A stretch of 64,000 nucleotides of DNA from Arcobacter roscoffensis (lineage in GTDB: Bacteria; Campylobacterota; Campylobacteria; Campylobacterales; Arcobacteraceae), in NCBI RefSeq assembly GCF_024267655.1, contig NZ_CP100595.1:1054001-1118000 (forward strand), given 5' to 3'. Positions 1 through 7,728 of this stretch are shown here, in pieces. Under the pieces are notes generated by a model. The model was not told the DNA's origin, ran no database searches, and saw nothing but the letters and a program-made list of their open reading frames with translations. How positions within the stretch are numbered: the stretch's first letter is position 1; each line of letters opens with the position of its first letter. Position numbers and translations under genes: made by a program.

Positions 1-111
1 GAATCTGATGAAAATTCAGTACATGTTTTAAATGCAGTAAGTCCTGCATTTACATCTTCAATACCTTTCGCGAACTGGGTAGTAGAGGAGCATGTTTTAA
101 AAAGTAAATAA
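1..111 (+). CDS. C-terminal end of an unidentified protein (partial)
   Basis: Frame 1 is open from the first base to a TAA at 109-111 and encodes 36 residues ending VVEEHVLKSK. Codon use is like that of the other genes. The gene begins upstream of the window. It converges on the histidine kinase gene whose stop lies 8 bases further on. The tail includes SPAFTSSIPFANW, which I cannot tie to a family with confidence, so no function is assigned. Confidence 0.55.
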   Translation, partial: ESDENSVHVLNAVSPAFTSSIPFANWVVEEHVLKSK

Positions 112-118
112 TATAGGA

Positions 119-1156
119 TTATTTAGGGAATGTAAGGCTTACCTTCGTTCCCACTTGAACTTCACTTCTAATATCTATTTGTATTTCTAATATATCACAA
201 AGCTTTCTTACAATACTCATTCCAATACCAAGACCATTTTCATTCTCTTTATAGTATCTTTGAAATACTTTATTTGTATCTTTTATTCCTACACCTGTGT
301 CTTCTATGATAAGGCTATTATTCTCTATACTTATGATTACTTTTCCATTTTTTTTGTTATATTTACAAGCATTTGTTAGAAGGTTGTCTATGATTCTATC
401 AACTGCATTTTTGTTGCTTTTGATAGTTAAATCATCTTGTAGCTTTTCAAAAGAGACTCTTGGATATAGCTTTTCTAAAAGCTCTATTTTATTATCAATT
501 AGTTCTTTTAGTGAGATTTCTTCATCTTTTATAATTTGTTGAGGATTTATAAATTCTAAATTTTTATATAAAGATGAGATTGTTTTAGCACTTAATTCTA
601 TTCTCTCAATCTCTTTAAAATCACCTTTTCTTCTTAAAAGTTTTGTGTTTAATAAAATAGATGTAGCAGGAGTATTTAAATCATGTATCAAGTCTTTTAA
701 GAATGTCTCTAGTAGATTTACAGCCTCTTTCATAGGTCTTATTGAGTACATGGCAAAGGCTATAGATATAAGAAGTATAAAAATGAAAATAACAATACTA
801 AATTTAAATATTTTCATCAAAAAGTCATTATAAACTTTCTCATATTTGTTTTTATCATAGATTACTTTTAAAAGGTAAGGGTTTTTTGATGGTGTTTTAA
901 AATAAGCACATAAACCTCCATCACACTCGTAGATTTTAAAAGTCTCTTTTTTATCACTATATTCAACAATATCTAAACTAAATTTATCACTTTGAAAATC
1001 AAAAGTATAGTCTTTCATCTGATATAAAATATTCTCTTTTATATATTTTATTCTATCTTGATGATACATATAAAGTACGATAAAAGCGAAGCTAATCAAA
1101 GGAATAAAAAACAAAAAAGTAGTTGTTAGTAAGGATTTCTTCTCATAGTTCTTCAA
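119..1156 (-). CDS. membrane sensor histidine kinase
   Basis: 345-aa sensor kinase, probably autophosphorylating and passing phosphate to the adjacent OmpR regulator. TM helix at about residues 10-31, a small periplasmic domain of about 80 residues (32-113) with no recognised fold, second TM at about 116-138. The dimerisation box is LIHDLNTPA with His158 as phosphoacceptor. The ATPase domain has an N box near 258 (NLLTNACKYNKKNG), G1 EDTGVGI and G2 GLGIGMSIV. A HAMP linker is not obvious. The start is TTG at 1156, preceded by AGGAT and lying inside the end of the regulator gene (14-bp overlap), so translation is probably coupled. It is the last gene of a four-gene operon with two small envelope proteins, suggesting an envelope-related signal (inference). 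Confidence 0.9.
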   Translation of the reverse strand: MKNYEKKSLLTTTFLFFIPLISFAFIVLYMYHQDRIKYIKENILYQMKDYTFDFQSDKFSLDIVEYSDKKETFKIYECDGGLCAYFKTPSKNPYLLKVIYDKNKYEKVYNDFLMKIFKFSIVIFIFILLISIAFAMYSIRPMKEAVNLLETFLKDLIHDLNTPATSILLNTKLLRRKGDFKEIERIELSAKTISSLYKNLEFINPQQIIKDEEISLKELIDNKIELLEKLYPRVSFEKLQDDLTIKSNKNAVDRIIDNLLTNACKYNKKNGKVIISIENNSLIIEDTGVGIKDTNKVFQRYYKENENGLGIGMSIVRKLCDILEIQIDIRSEVQVGTKVSLTFPK

Positions 1157-1787
1157 GTTTGTATCCTATACCTTTTATATTTGTGATATTTAAATCAAAT
1201 GTTTTTTTTAGCTTACTTATCAAAACTCTAAGTGCTGTATCTGAGGGTTTATTCATATAGTCAAAAAAATCAGTTTTATTTACTGTAAGCCCTATATTTT
1301 TAATAAGAAGGGAAAATACATCTTTTTCTACGCTTCCTAGTGCTACTTCTTTTTCGTCTTGAAAAACTCTATTTTCAAGTAAATCAAAACTAATATTCTT
1401 ATAGTTTATAGTTGGATTTCTTCTTTTTAATGTGGCTTTAACACGTGCAAGAAGTTCATCTGGATCAAAAGGTTTTTTTATATAATCATCACATCCACAA
1501 TCAAAACCTTCAAGGGTAGATTTTGTATCAATAAGTGCAGTTATAAAAAATGTAGGAGTGTTGTCTTGGGCATCTCTTAGAAGTTTTAATGTTTCTTTTC
1601 CATTTAATAAAGGAACATTTATATCAAATAAATATAAGTCATATTTCTCTTCATATGTTGCTTCAAGTACTTCTTCACCATCATTTACCAAAGTAACATC
1701 ATAGTTCTCTTCTTCTAGTAAATCAAGTAAACTACTTGCTAAAACAGTATCATCTTCAAGTAATAGGATTTTTAGTTTTTTATTCAT
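1143..1787 (-). CDS. OmpR-family response regulator
   Basis: 214-aa two-domain response regulator. The receiver domain has the acidic pair E11-D12, the phosphoacceptor D55 (LFDINVP), the switch Thr in FFITALID and the Lys in IKKPFDPDE. The C-terminal half (about 125-214) matches a winged-helix Trans_reg_C DNA-binding domain, ending GIGYKLEEL. Its partner is the kinase encoded immediately downstream with overlapping ends. The start codon follows the stop of the upstream small exported protein by 2 bases without a strong Shine-Dalgarno, consistent with translational coupling. Likely targets are its own operon and the divergent small exported gene at 2658 (inference from arrangement). Confidence 0.92.
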   Translation of the reverse strand: MNKKLKILLLEDDTVLASSLLDLLEEENYDVTLVNDGEEVLEATYEEKYDLYLFDINVPLLNGKETLKLLRDAQDNTPTFFITALIDTKSTLEGFDCGCDDYIKKPFDPDELLARVKATLKRRNPTINYKNISFDLLENRVFQDEKEVALGSVEKDVFSLLIKNIGLTVNKTDFFDYMNKPSDTALRVLISKLKKTFDLNITNIKGIGYKLEEL

Positions 1788-1789
1788 AT

Positions 1790-2041
1790 CTATTTTTCTA
1801 AACTAAAAGTTTTAGTAGGAAGTTTACTTTTTGCTTTGATAATCGCATTTGATTCCTCTTGAACTTTTTTATTTTTATTCGCAAGTTTTATTTTTAGTTT
1901 CTCAATGAGTTGTTTTTTCTCAACTGGATTTTTTGTTTGGTTTATTTTTAAAAGTAAATTATCAATAGTATTAATATTTTCAGTTTGAGCGAAAAGTGTA
2001 TTTAAAGTTACTAATAAACTTATAATTATAAGTTTTTTCAT
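1790..2041 (-). CDS. small exported protein of the two-component operon
   Basis: 83 residues. The N-terminus MKKLIIISLLVTLNTLFAQ is a classic Sec signal peptide with probable cleavage after LFA, leaving about 65 residues that are charged, helical and Lys/Asn-rich. No family recognised. Its start overlaps the stop of the upstream lipoprotein gene by 4 bases (ATGA), and its stop lies 2 bases before the response regulator start, so it is the second gene of a four-gene operon. Co-transcription suggests it is a periplasmic accessory or sensor partner of the kinase (inference only). Confidence 0.7.
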   Translation of the reverse strand: MKKLIIISLLVTLNTLFAQTENINTIDNLLLKINQTKNPVEKKQLIEKLKIKLANKNKKVQEESNAIIKAKSKLPTKTFSLEK

Positions 2042-2511
2042 TTCTCACCTGCTTTTATCTTACTTTTTATTTGTGTTAGTGGGTGTGTTTTAAAGGCTCT
2101 AATATTACAGCTATTTTTTTTAGCTTTATTATAGTTTTCATCATATACGCTTAGCGCTGCATTAATATTTTTTGCAAAAATAGTTGGGGATTTACTCTTT
2201 ACTAGAAAAAGTTGAGCCTTTGCTCCTACAATATCTTTTTTATCAAAGTAGGCTTTGTTAAATTCAGTTAAGATATATTTTTTTGCAAAAAGCATATCTT
2301 TTCTATGTTTATAGCAATATTTATATGTTTTTTTAATCTTTTTAGTTTTTACTGTTTTCTTAACTTCTGCTTTACTTGGTTTTTCTTGTTTGCTTTCAAT
2401 TTCTTTTTTTGTTTCTGTTTTTATATCTTGTTTTTCTACTTGTTTATTTAGACATCCTGTTAATAAAATTATGAAAATGGTAATAAAAAATAGTTTTAAA
2501 ATCTTTGACAT
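2038..2511 (-). CDS. predicted lipoprotein, Lys-rich
   Basis: 157 residues. The N-terminal hydrophobic stretch ends in the lipobox LLTGC, so Cys20 should be lipidated and the protein membrane-anchored. It is followed by a very Lys/Glu-rich linker (about 25-65) and a mildly conserved-looking C-terminal half containing several Tyr, Phe and two Cys. No named domain recognised. It is the first gene of the operon lipoprotein, small exported protein, response regulator, kinase. Promoters for it and for the divergent gene at 2658 must lie in the 146-bp gap. Possibly part of an envelope-stress sensing module; this is inference. Confidence 0.75.
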   Translation of the reverse strand: MSKILKLFFITIFIILLTGCLNKQVEKQDIKTETKKEIESKQEKPSKAEVKKTVKTKKIKKTYKYCYKHRKDMLFAKKYILTEFNKAYFDKKDIVGAKAQLFLVKSKSPTIFAKNINAALSVYDENYNKAKKNSCNIRAFKTHPLTQIKSKIKAGEK

Positions 2512-2657
2512 TTTTACCTCTTAAGTGTAATTAGTTCTTTTGAAAAGATGAAAATTATAATGGAAACTCTATTAAACATCAAATGAAAATAGAACTTATA
2601 CTTAACTAACACTTCTTATATATACTTCCACCACATAAAAAATAGGAGAAATTAAAA

Positions 2658-2861
2658 ATGAAAATTATCGTAAAAAGTTTAGCATTAGTATTAGTAGGTC
2701 TTACAAGTTTAGTAGCACTTGAAGTAAATGACAAGGTTAACAATGAACAACAAATCGTAAAAGTAAAAGTTAAAAAACAAGTTGAACAAACTAAACAAGA
2801 AGCAAAAGATGTTAAAGAAGATGAAAAAATGAAAGATTTTAAAGACTCTATTAAAAAGTAA
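2658..2861 (+). CDS. small exported Lys/Glu-rich protein
   Basis: 67 residues with a strong start (TAGGAGAAATTAAAA before ATG). Residues 1-21 form a signal peptide (SLALVLVGLTSLVAL). The mature part of about 46 residues is almost entirely charged (Lys, Glu, Asp, Val, Gln), with regularly spaced Lys, so it is probably helical or disordered. Divergent from the two-component operon across 146 bp, the usual position of a target gene of such a system. A palindromic hairpin follows. No homologous family recognised. Confidence 0.7.
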   Translation: MKIIVKSLALVLVGLTSLVALEVNDKVNNEQQIVKVKVKKQVEQTKQEAKDVKEDEKMKDFKDSIKK

Positions 2862-2889
2862 ATTTTTATCTTATAAAAGAAATTTTATT

Positions 2890-2950
2890 GTTCAAGAAGT
2901 CCTAAGGGTTTGAGAGAATCTCAAAATTCTACTTCTTGAACACTTTTTGG
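2890..2950 (+). terminator. nested double hairpin downstream of the small exported gene
   Basis: Outer perfect 11-bp stem GTTCAAGAAGT (2890-2900) pairs with ACTTCTTGAAC (2931-2941). Inside its loop sits a second perfect 7-bp stem TTTGAGA (2909-2915) / TCTCAAA (2919-2925). CTTTTT follows the outer stem. It is placed as the terminator of the 2658 gene, but the nested structure is larger than a simple terminator. Confidence 0.65.
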
Positions 2951-2989
2951 AATAAAGCATATCTCTTTAAAAAGCTAATAGGCTAATAA

Positions 2990-3049
2990 ATGAGATTTTC
3001 TGATTTTGTTCCAAAATTAAGAGGTTCTGAAACACTTTGTTCACTATAA
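2990..3049 (+). pseudogene. possible decayed gene start (19 codons)
   Basis: A short open frame starting MRFSDFVPKLRGSE and stopping after 19 codons lies at the edge of the accessory island, without a good ribosome binding site. It reads like ordinary protein sequence cut off by a stop and may be the N-terminus of a lost gene, possibly mobile-element debris. No homology can be confirmed. Confidence 0.2.
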
Positions 3050-3096
3050 ATTACGAATGCATCAAGTAATTTCCCCGTGTGTAGCAACCTGTTAAG

Positions 3097-3999
3097 TCAA
3101 TATGGCTTTTCAATCTTATCAGATGTCTTCAGTAATTCTTTATTAAATTTGGAGTCAACATAGTCAGCCTGAAAACCAGCCTCACAAAGTGCTTTTTTTA
3201 AATTTGATATTGTAAGATCTTTCTCTGAAATATCTAAATTAATTTTTTTACATTGCTGCTTAGCAACATTGAACTCTTCTTTATAGGAAGAGTAGAAAAA
3301 TGTATTTTTTGGAAAATATAGAGCAGGGTCACCTTGATATGGTTTTGTTAAAATCAATGCATTATCTGAAATATCAAATCTAGATATTGAGACCTTATCA
3401 GTTACATATAAACTAACTTCAATAAATGGCGATTTATTGATTTTTAGACAAGACAAAAAGGTTGTAAGTAGTTCAATTCTTACATCTCTTGTTGACTGAA
3501 TTTTTCTTCCTTTATTTCTTTCGCCATGCCCAAATGAAGCATAGAATTTACAAGCATTTTCATCATCTGGATCGATAATTATTAAATCAATATGTTTAGT
3601 AATTCTTAAATCATTAGCCTGTTCTAGAAGTTTTGGAAATGTAACAGCTCTATTCCACCTCGCAGTATGACCATAGTACGAAAAGCGTTCTGTTCCATTG
3701 AGCATAGAATTAAGAGAGTCTTTTATATCATGTGAAGAAATTACATTTACATCATTACTATCAAGACCACTTGGTGTAATAAACCAGATAAAACCAGAAG
3801 CAATCAGGCTTGAACCAAGTAATGCTATTAAATTATTCATAAATGAAGGTACAGCTCCCTCATAAACGTATTCAAAGAAAACAAATGCTTTGGGTAACAA
3901 GTAATAATTAGTAAGTATCATTAATACTAAAAATATTATTAGACCAGTGAAATAAATCCGCAATTTTGTTGGACTTTTTATTATATCTTTAACAATCAA
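3097..3999 (-). CDS. two-TM membrane protein with PLD-like cytosolic domain, unknown function
   Basis: 300 residues. Two hydrophobic helices (about 15-35 and 53-75) are followed by a soluble domain of about 220 residues. That domain starts with FSYYGHTARWNRAV, then a pattern of an amphipathic helix, the hydrophobic strand HIDLIIIDPDD, and a later strand-like DNALILTKPYQGDP. This is reminiscent of degenerate phospholipase-D-like (HKD) folds, but a clear HxK motif is missing, so catalytic activity is doubtful. Its ATG overlaps the stop of the upstream cupin gene by 4 bases (ATGA), showing a two-gene unit. G+C is visibly higher than in neighbours and the gene sits between debris, suggesting transfer. 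The two-TM-plus-domain layout resembles membrane effectors of conflict systems; this is speculation. Confidence 0.75.
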   Translation of the reverse strand: MIVKDIIKSPTKLRIYFTGLIIFLVLMILTNYYLLPKAFVFFEYVYEGAVPSFMNNLIALLGSSLIASGFIWFITPSGLDSNDVNVISSHDIKDSLNSMLNGTERFSYYGHTARWNRAVTFPKLLEQANDLRITKHIDLIIIDPDDENACKFYASFGHGERNKGRKIQSTRDVRIELLTTFLSCLKINKSPFIEVSLYVTDKVSISRFDISDNALILTKPYQGDPALYFPKNTFFYSSYKEEFNVAKQQCKKINLDISEKDLTISNLKKALCEAGFQADYVDSKFNKELLKTSDKIEKPY

Positions 4000-4691
4000 A
4001 ATAACCTCCGATTTAAAAATTCAGACAACTTTTTTTGCAAGAAAGAATTATGGATAGTAGAGTTTTTAAATATCAAGTTACACTCGATTTTCCGATTTGT
4101 AAGCACATTAGCACTTAACCCCATTGCTTCCCCCGTTATCACTATTGATTCTGCGGGATTTGAGTTTTCTTTACTTACATTATGGTACTTTGTCTGAGGC
4201 AATTGAAAAATGTCACCTTGTTGAAAACTTAGTTTTTCTATCTGATTTAAAACAACATTGTCAAGATTATGAAACGAATGCCCCGAGTAATCTTCTAAAT
4301 ATCGGCATTCAAATAAATTAAAGCTTTCACATTCTTTTGAAGTTTGATCAAAAGTATAAATTGGCCACTCATAGGACCCATTCAGAACTAATCCCGTCAT
4401 GTCCCAAGGATGATTATGGATATCAGGAGCTTGGAAAGGTTTTTCTGGCCAAATATGAAACCTAATAGAATATTTAGGTCGCTTTTCTATCAGCACAACT
4501 TTTAGAAATCCGTTGTTATGAGAATAAGACCTGCTTGCTACTTCATTAAGCTCTATTGGATTACCCAATAAGTTCTCAATAACATCTTCAAGTAAGCCTG
4601 ACTTTAGCAATTGAAGAAAGCTAGTTCTATTTTCTTTGTTGTTTATCAAAAGTTTTTCAGATGCTAGAGTTTCAAGCTCAATCAGTTTCAT
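3996..4691 (-). CDS. cupin-fold protein of an accessory gene pair
   Basis: 231 residues. The central part has cupin features: the motif APDIHNHPWDMTG with closely spaced His residues as probable metal ligands, a GSYEWPIY strand, and a second histidine in QTKYHNVSKE, resembling cysteine-dioxygenase-like cupins. No signal peptide. First gene of a pair with the two-TM protein (4-bp overlap). The catalytic role is unknown; cupins bind metals and small molecules, so it could be a ligand sensor or modifying enzyme for the membrane partner (inference). The C-terminal 45 residues are predicted helical and unlike a standard cupin. Confidence 0.75.
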   Translation of the reverse strand: MKLIELETLASEKLLINNKENRTSFLQLLKSGLLEDVIENLLGNPIELNEVASRSYSHNNGFLKVVLIEKRPKYSIRFHIWPEKPFQAPDIHNHPWDMTGLVLNGSYEWPIYTFDQTSKECESFNLFECRYLEDYSGHSFHNLDNVVLNQIEKLSFQQGDIFQLPQTKYHNVSKENSNPAESIVITGEAMGLSANVLTNRKIECNLIFKNSTIHNSFLQKKLSEFLNRRLF

Positions 4692-5059
4692 ATTGTCCCT
4701 CTTTAGGATTTAATTATTTATTAAGTATACATTATAAACAAGATAGCCTAAAATTAACAAACAACATATCCGAAAATATTACTTGTTAAAAGAGATAAAA
4801 CTATAAAATGTTAAATATATTGGGAAATACAATGTGAGTTATAACTGCTCTAAATATTAGGGCTTTATGAATTTATTTGGAGAGGTAACATGAATTCATA
4901 CTTAGAATTTAAAATACCTAAGTTAAAATAATAAGTTCAACAATCTGTAGATTTTGGCAAAAAATTAGTATTAGTAAGATTAGCACACTAAAATTATATC
5001 TCTATCAACTTTGACATAAAACTATGAATAGTCTACTTACAAAAGAAATAAACTTAATT
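4692..5059. other. gene-free stretch with a 13-codon remnant
   Basis: 368 bp between the cupin gene and the LysR gene. It is very AT-rich. A strong ribosome binding site (GGAGAGG, 4879-4885) precedes an ATG at 4890 that opens only a 13-codon frame (MNSYLEFKIPKLK, stop at 4931). This looks like the surviving start of a lost gene. The rest holds no recognisable gene; the cupin promoter should lie near 4692-4760. Confidence 0.4.
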
Positions 5060-5887
5060 CTATAAGTTTATTTCTTTTAATTGTTCACTTATCATAGGTT
5101 TGTTGTCTTTTCTACAAACTAAGTAAGTAGATAAATCAAATAAATTTTTATCTAATAATTCAAGTTTCAATCTGTCTTCATATCCAAATTTATAAATAAT
5201 ACTTTGAGGGATTATTGACCTTCCCATTCCTACTTCTACACAACCAAGTATGGTTTCATAGTTTTCAAATACTATAGTTTTAAAATCATTATTTCCATTG
5301 TTTTTTAGATAATTTCTAAAAAAAGTATAATATGCACAGCTATCTTTATATGCTAATATCGTATTTGAACTATTACCATCTTTTTTATCTACAAAGTAAA
5401 CATTTTCATCAAATACTTTTATTACTTCAATATCTTTATGATTTGGGTTTCCACTTACAAAAGCAATATCAATTTTATAGTTTAAAAGCTCATTTACTAC
5501 ATGTGGGGTAGTGTTAGTATACACTTCAAGTTTCATATTTTCAAAATCATTATTCATTTTTTTTATAAAAGGAAGAAGTCTTACTATTGCATTTGATTGA
5601 GTTGAACCAATTCTGAGAAGCTCTTGATAATTGATGTTTTTCATATTTAAAACTAGTTGTTCAACTTTATTTATTACTTCTAAGGCATAAGGATATAGTT
5701 TTTCTCCTTCTTTTGTAAGTTGAACTCCTTTTGCAACTCTATAAAAAAGTGCAAATCCCAAGACTTTTTCAAGCTGTTTTATTCTTGATGTCACATTTGA
5801 TTGAGCAAAACCCAACTCTTTTGCAGCAAGTGAAACACTTTTTTGATTTGTAACTTCAATAAATACTTTTAATAAATTTGAATCCAT
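5060..5887 (-). CDS. LysR-family transcriptional regulator
   Basis: 275 residues from the internal ATG (MDSNLLKVF). The nine codons upstream to 5914 are unlikely to be translated because LysR proteins start just before the first helix, and the paralogue at 54239 begins at the same place. The N-terminal winged helix-turn-helix spans about 1-60 (AAKELGFAQSNVTSRIKQLE), then the linker helix and a periplasmic-binding-like effector domain with TQSNAIVRLLPFI. Divergent from the MFS gene with 96 bp between starts, the standard layout for a regulator of that operon. Close paralogue of the regulator at 54239, including the Ser/Thr-Cys-Ala-Tyr pattern near residue 180. Confidence 0.92.
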   Translation of the reverse strand: MDSNLLKVFIEVTNQKSVSLAAKELGFAQSNVTSRIKQLEKVLGFALFYRVAKGVQLTKEGEKLYPYALEVINKVEQLVLNMKNINYQELLRIGSTQSNAIVRLLPFIKKMNNDFENMKLEVYTNTTPHVVNELLNYKIDIAFVSGNPNHKDIEVIKVFDENVYFVDKKDGNSSNTILAYKDSCAYYTFFRNYLKNNGNNDFKTIVFENYETILGCVEVGMGRSIIPQSIIYKFGYEDRLKLELLDKNLFDLSTYLVCRKDNKPMISEQLKEINL

Positions 5888-5951
5888 ATCACTAATCCTT
5901 ATATCATATATCATGATTTAATATTTGACTTTACATCATCTATAGTGATAT
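5886..5951. promoter_or_regulatory. long-range inverted repeat in the LysR/MFS divergent promoter
   Basis: ATATCACTA (5886-5894) and its perfect reverse complement TAGTGATAT (5943-5951) flank 48 bp that also contain the small palindrome TCATGA. Placement between divergent genes makes it a candidate LysR operator. The left arm overlaps the LysR start codon region, suggesting autoregulation. Confidence 0.4.
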
Positions 5952-5983
5952 TATACAAAAAATATCAAGATTTAGGATTAAAA

Positions 5984-7168
5984 ATGTATCTTTTAAATAA
6001 AAATAGCAATACCTCGATTATCTTAGCTGGTATTTTAGCTTTGATTGTTGGAGTTGGTGTTTCTAGGTTTGCTTTTACTTCTTTACTTCCTTCAATGTTA
6101 GATGATTTTTTGAGTGTTAGTTTTGCTGGTTATTTAGCTGCTATAAATTATGTAGGTTATTTAAGTGGTGCAATTTTTGCAGTTTTTATAAAAGATATAA
6201 ATACAAAAGTAAAATATTTTAGAGTTGGAATGCTTTTATGTGTTTTAACAACAATATTTTTAGCAACTACACACAATGAAACTGTTTGGTTGCTTTCAAG
6301 AATTATTGCAGGTTTTGGTTCGGCTATGGCTTTAGTTGTTGGTTCTGCAATTGTAATGACAAAGCTTAATATGCAAAGTAAAACAAAAGCAATGGGAATA
6401 CACTTTTCTGGAATTGGTTTTTCTATTTTGGTTTGTGATTTAATAATGAGAGCAGTTTTTCAAGCAAATGGCTCATGGGAAAACTCATGGGTGATATTAA
6501 CAATTTTTGCTTTTTTTGCAACACTTTATAGTATTTATATTTTATCTTTTGACAAAGAACAAAAAACAGCAAACACTAGTCACGGTTTTGATAAATCTAT
6601 ATTCTCAACATATGTTGTTTTATTGATATTGGCATATTTTGCAGTGGGAATTGGATTTGTAGTTTTTGCTACATTTTTACCTGATATTATAAACTCCCTT
6701 GAGGGGCTTGAAGGCTATGGCAGTTTAACTTGGACTTTAGTTGGACTAGCTGGAATTCCATCTTGTATTTTTTGGATGAATTTAGCTCATAAAAAAGGTA
6801 GTGTAAATGTTATTATAATTTCAATGTTTTTACTTTTTATTGCTATTATGATACCAACACTTACAAATAATGTATATTTAAACCTGCTAAGTGGAGTTTT
6901 GTATGGAGGTACATTTGTTGGACTTGTAGGACTTTTTTTAAATATTGGTGGAAAATTAGCAGGGAAAAATCCAGTAGTTTTAATGGGAGCTATGACTACA
7001 GCATATGGAATAGGGCAAGTAATAGGGCCTTTATATAGTGTTGCGTTAATAGATTATTTTAAAGATTACAATTATGCTTTATATGTAACAGCAGGGATAG
7101 TTTTACTTGGTATATTTTTATTATTTATAGCAAAAAATATTGCAAATGAAGAACAAAAAAACTTATAA
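5984..7168 (+). CDS. YbfB/YjiJ-like MFS transporter
   Basis: 394 residues from the ATG at 5984, chosen because TTAGGATTAAAA lies just upstream; a GTG at 5945 would add 13 polar residues and run into the operator. About 12 TM helices. The first helix carries GILALIVGVGVSRFAFTSLLP, typical of the YbfB/YjiJ branch of the major facilitator superfamily (GxGxxRFaf.pllP). Substrate unknown. First gene of a three-gene operon with an antibiotic-biosynthesis-monooxygenase-domain protein and a tautomerase, divergent from a LysR regulator, suggesting export or uptake of an aromatic or electrophilic compound handled by the two small enzymes (inference). Confidence 0.88.
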   Translation: MYLLNKNSNTSIILAGILALIVGVGVSRFAFTSLLPSMLDDFLSVSFAGYLAAINYVGYLSGAIFAVFIKDINTKVKYFRVGMLLCVLTTIFLATTHNETVWLLSRIIAGFGSAMALVVGSAIVMTKLNMQSKTKAMGIHFSGIGFSILVCDLIMRAVFQANGSWENSWVILTIFAFFATLYSIYILSFDKEQKTANTSHGFDKSIFSTYVVLLILAYFAVGIGFVVFATFLPDIINSLEGLEGYGSLTWTLVGLAGIPSCIFWMNLAHKKGSVNVIIISMFLLFIAIMIPTLTNNVYLNLLSGVLYGGTFVGLVGLFLNIGGKLAGKNPVVLMGAMTTAYGIGQVIGPLYSVALIDYFKDYNYALYVTAGIVLLGIFLLFIAKNIANEEQKNL

Positions 7169-7178
7169 GGAGAAGAGT

Positions 7179-7517
7179 ATGTATGGAGTGATTTTTGAGG
7201 TAAAAATTGCAAAGATGAAAAAAGAAGAGTATTTAAAAATAGCTTCAAATTTAAAAGAGCAGTTAGTAAAAATGCCTGGATTTATATCAATAGAGAGATT
7301 TCAATCACTGGTTGAAGAATCAAAGCTTTTATCTTTATCTTTTTGGGAAGATGAAGAGTCTTTACTTAAGTGGAAAGCAAATATTGAGCATATGGCAGCT
7401 CAGAAAAAAGGAAGAGACTCTATTTTTGAGGATTATAGAATTAGGATTGTAGAAGTAAAAAGAGATTATACGATGCAAAGTAGTACATTTGAAAACAATG
7501 AGAAGAAATGCCAATAA
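7179..7517 (+). CDS. antibiotic biosynthesis monooxygenase (ABM)-domain protein
   Basis: 112 residues from the ATG at 7179, which has a good TAAGGAG site at 7167-7173 and follows the MFS stop by 10 bases; the longer reading frame inside the MFS gene is not needed. It has a dimeric alpha/beta-barrel signature: a YGVIFEVK strand, EEYLKIAS helix, MPGFISIERF, then LLSLSFWEDEESLLKW. Such proteins are small heme-free monooxygenases or stress-related homologues acting on quinone-like or reactive substrates. Overlaps the tautomerase start by 10 bases, so the operon is tight. Confidence 0.8.
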   Translation: MYGVIFEVKIAKMKKEEYLKIASNLKEQLVKMPGFISIERFQSLVEESKLLSLSFWEDEESLLKWKANIEHMAAQKKGRDSIFEDYRIRIVEVKRDYTMQSSTFENNEKKCQ

Positions 7518-7720
7518 TAAACGTAAAAATGACTCATGAAGATGGAGGTGCTTCAAAAGATCAAAAAGAAGAGTTAGCAAAGAAGTTAACAGATGCTTTT
7601 GTAGAAGTTTTTGGAAGAGGTGAAAAAACTTGTGTTGTAACTATTGATGAAATTTCAACTGACAACTACTCAATAGGTGGAAAGACTATTTCAAATATTA
7701 GAAAAGAACAAGCAGATTAA
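7508..7720 (+). CDS. 4-oxalocrotonate tautomerase family enzyme
   Basis: 70 residues beginning MPIINVKMTHE, so Pro2 becomes the N-terminal catalytic proline after Met removal, the hallmark of this superfamily. Length (about 62-75) is normal. GRGEKTCVVTIDEI corresponds to the second beta strand. No Arg11-like residue is obvious, so the true substrate may differ from 2-hydroxymuconate. Last gene of the LysR-regulated MFS/ABM/tautomerase operon. Its end shares a hairpin with the convergent MscS gene. Confidence 0.85.
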   Translation: MPIINVKMTHEDGGASKDQKEELAKKLTDAFVEVFGRGEKTCVVTIDEISTDNYSIGGKTISNIRKEQAD

Positions 7721-7728
7721 ACTGCTTG
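7709..7728. terminator. shared hairpin between tautomerase and MscS genes
   Basis: CAAGCAG (7709-7715) pairs perfectly with CTGCTTG (7722-7728) around a 6-base loop and spans both convergent stop codons. Flanking A-rich and T-rich tracts fit a bidirectional terminator. Confidence 0.6.
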
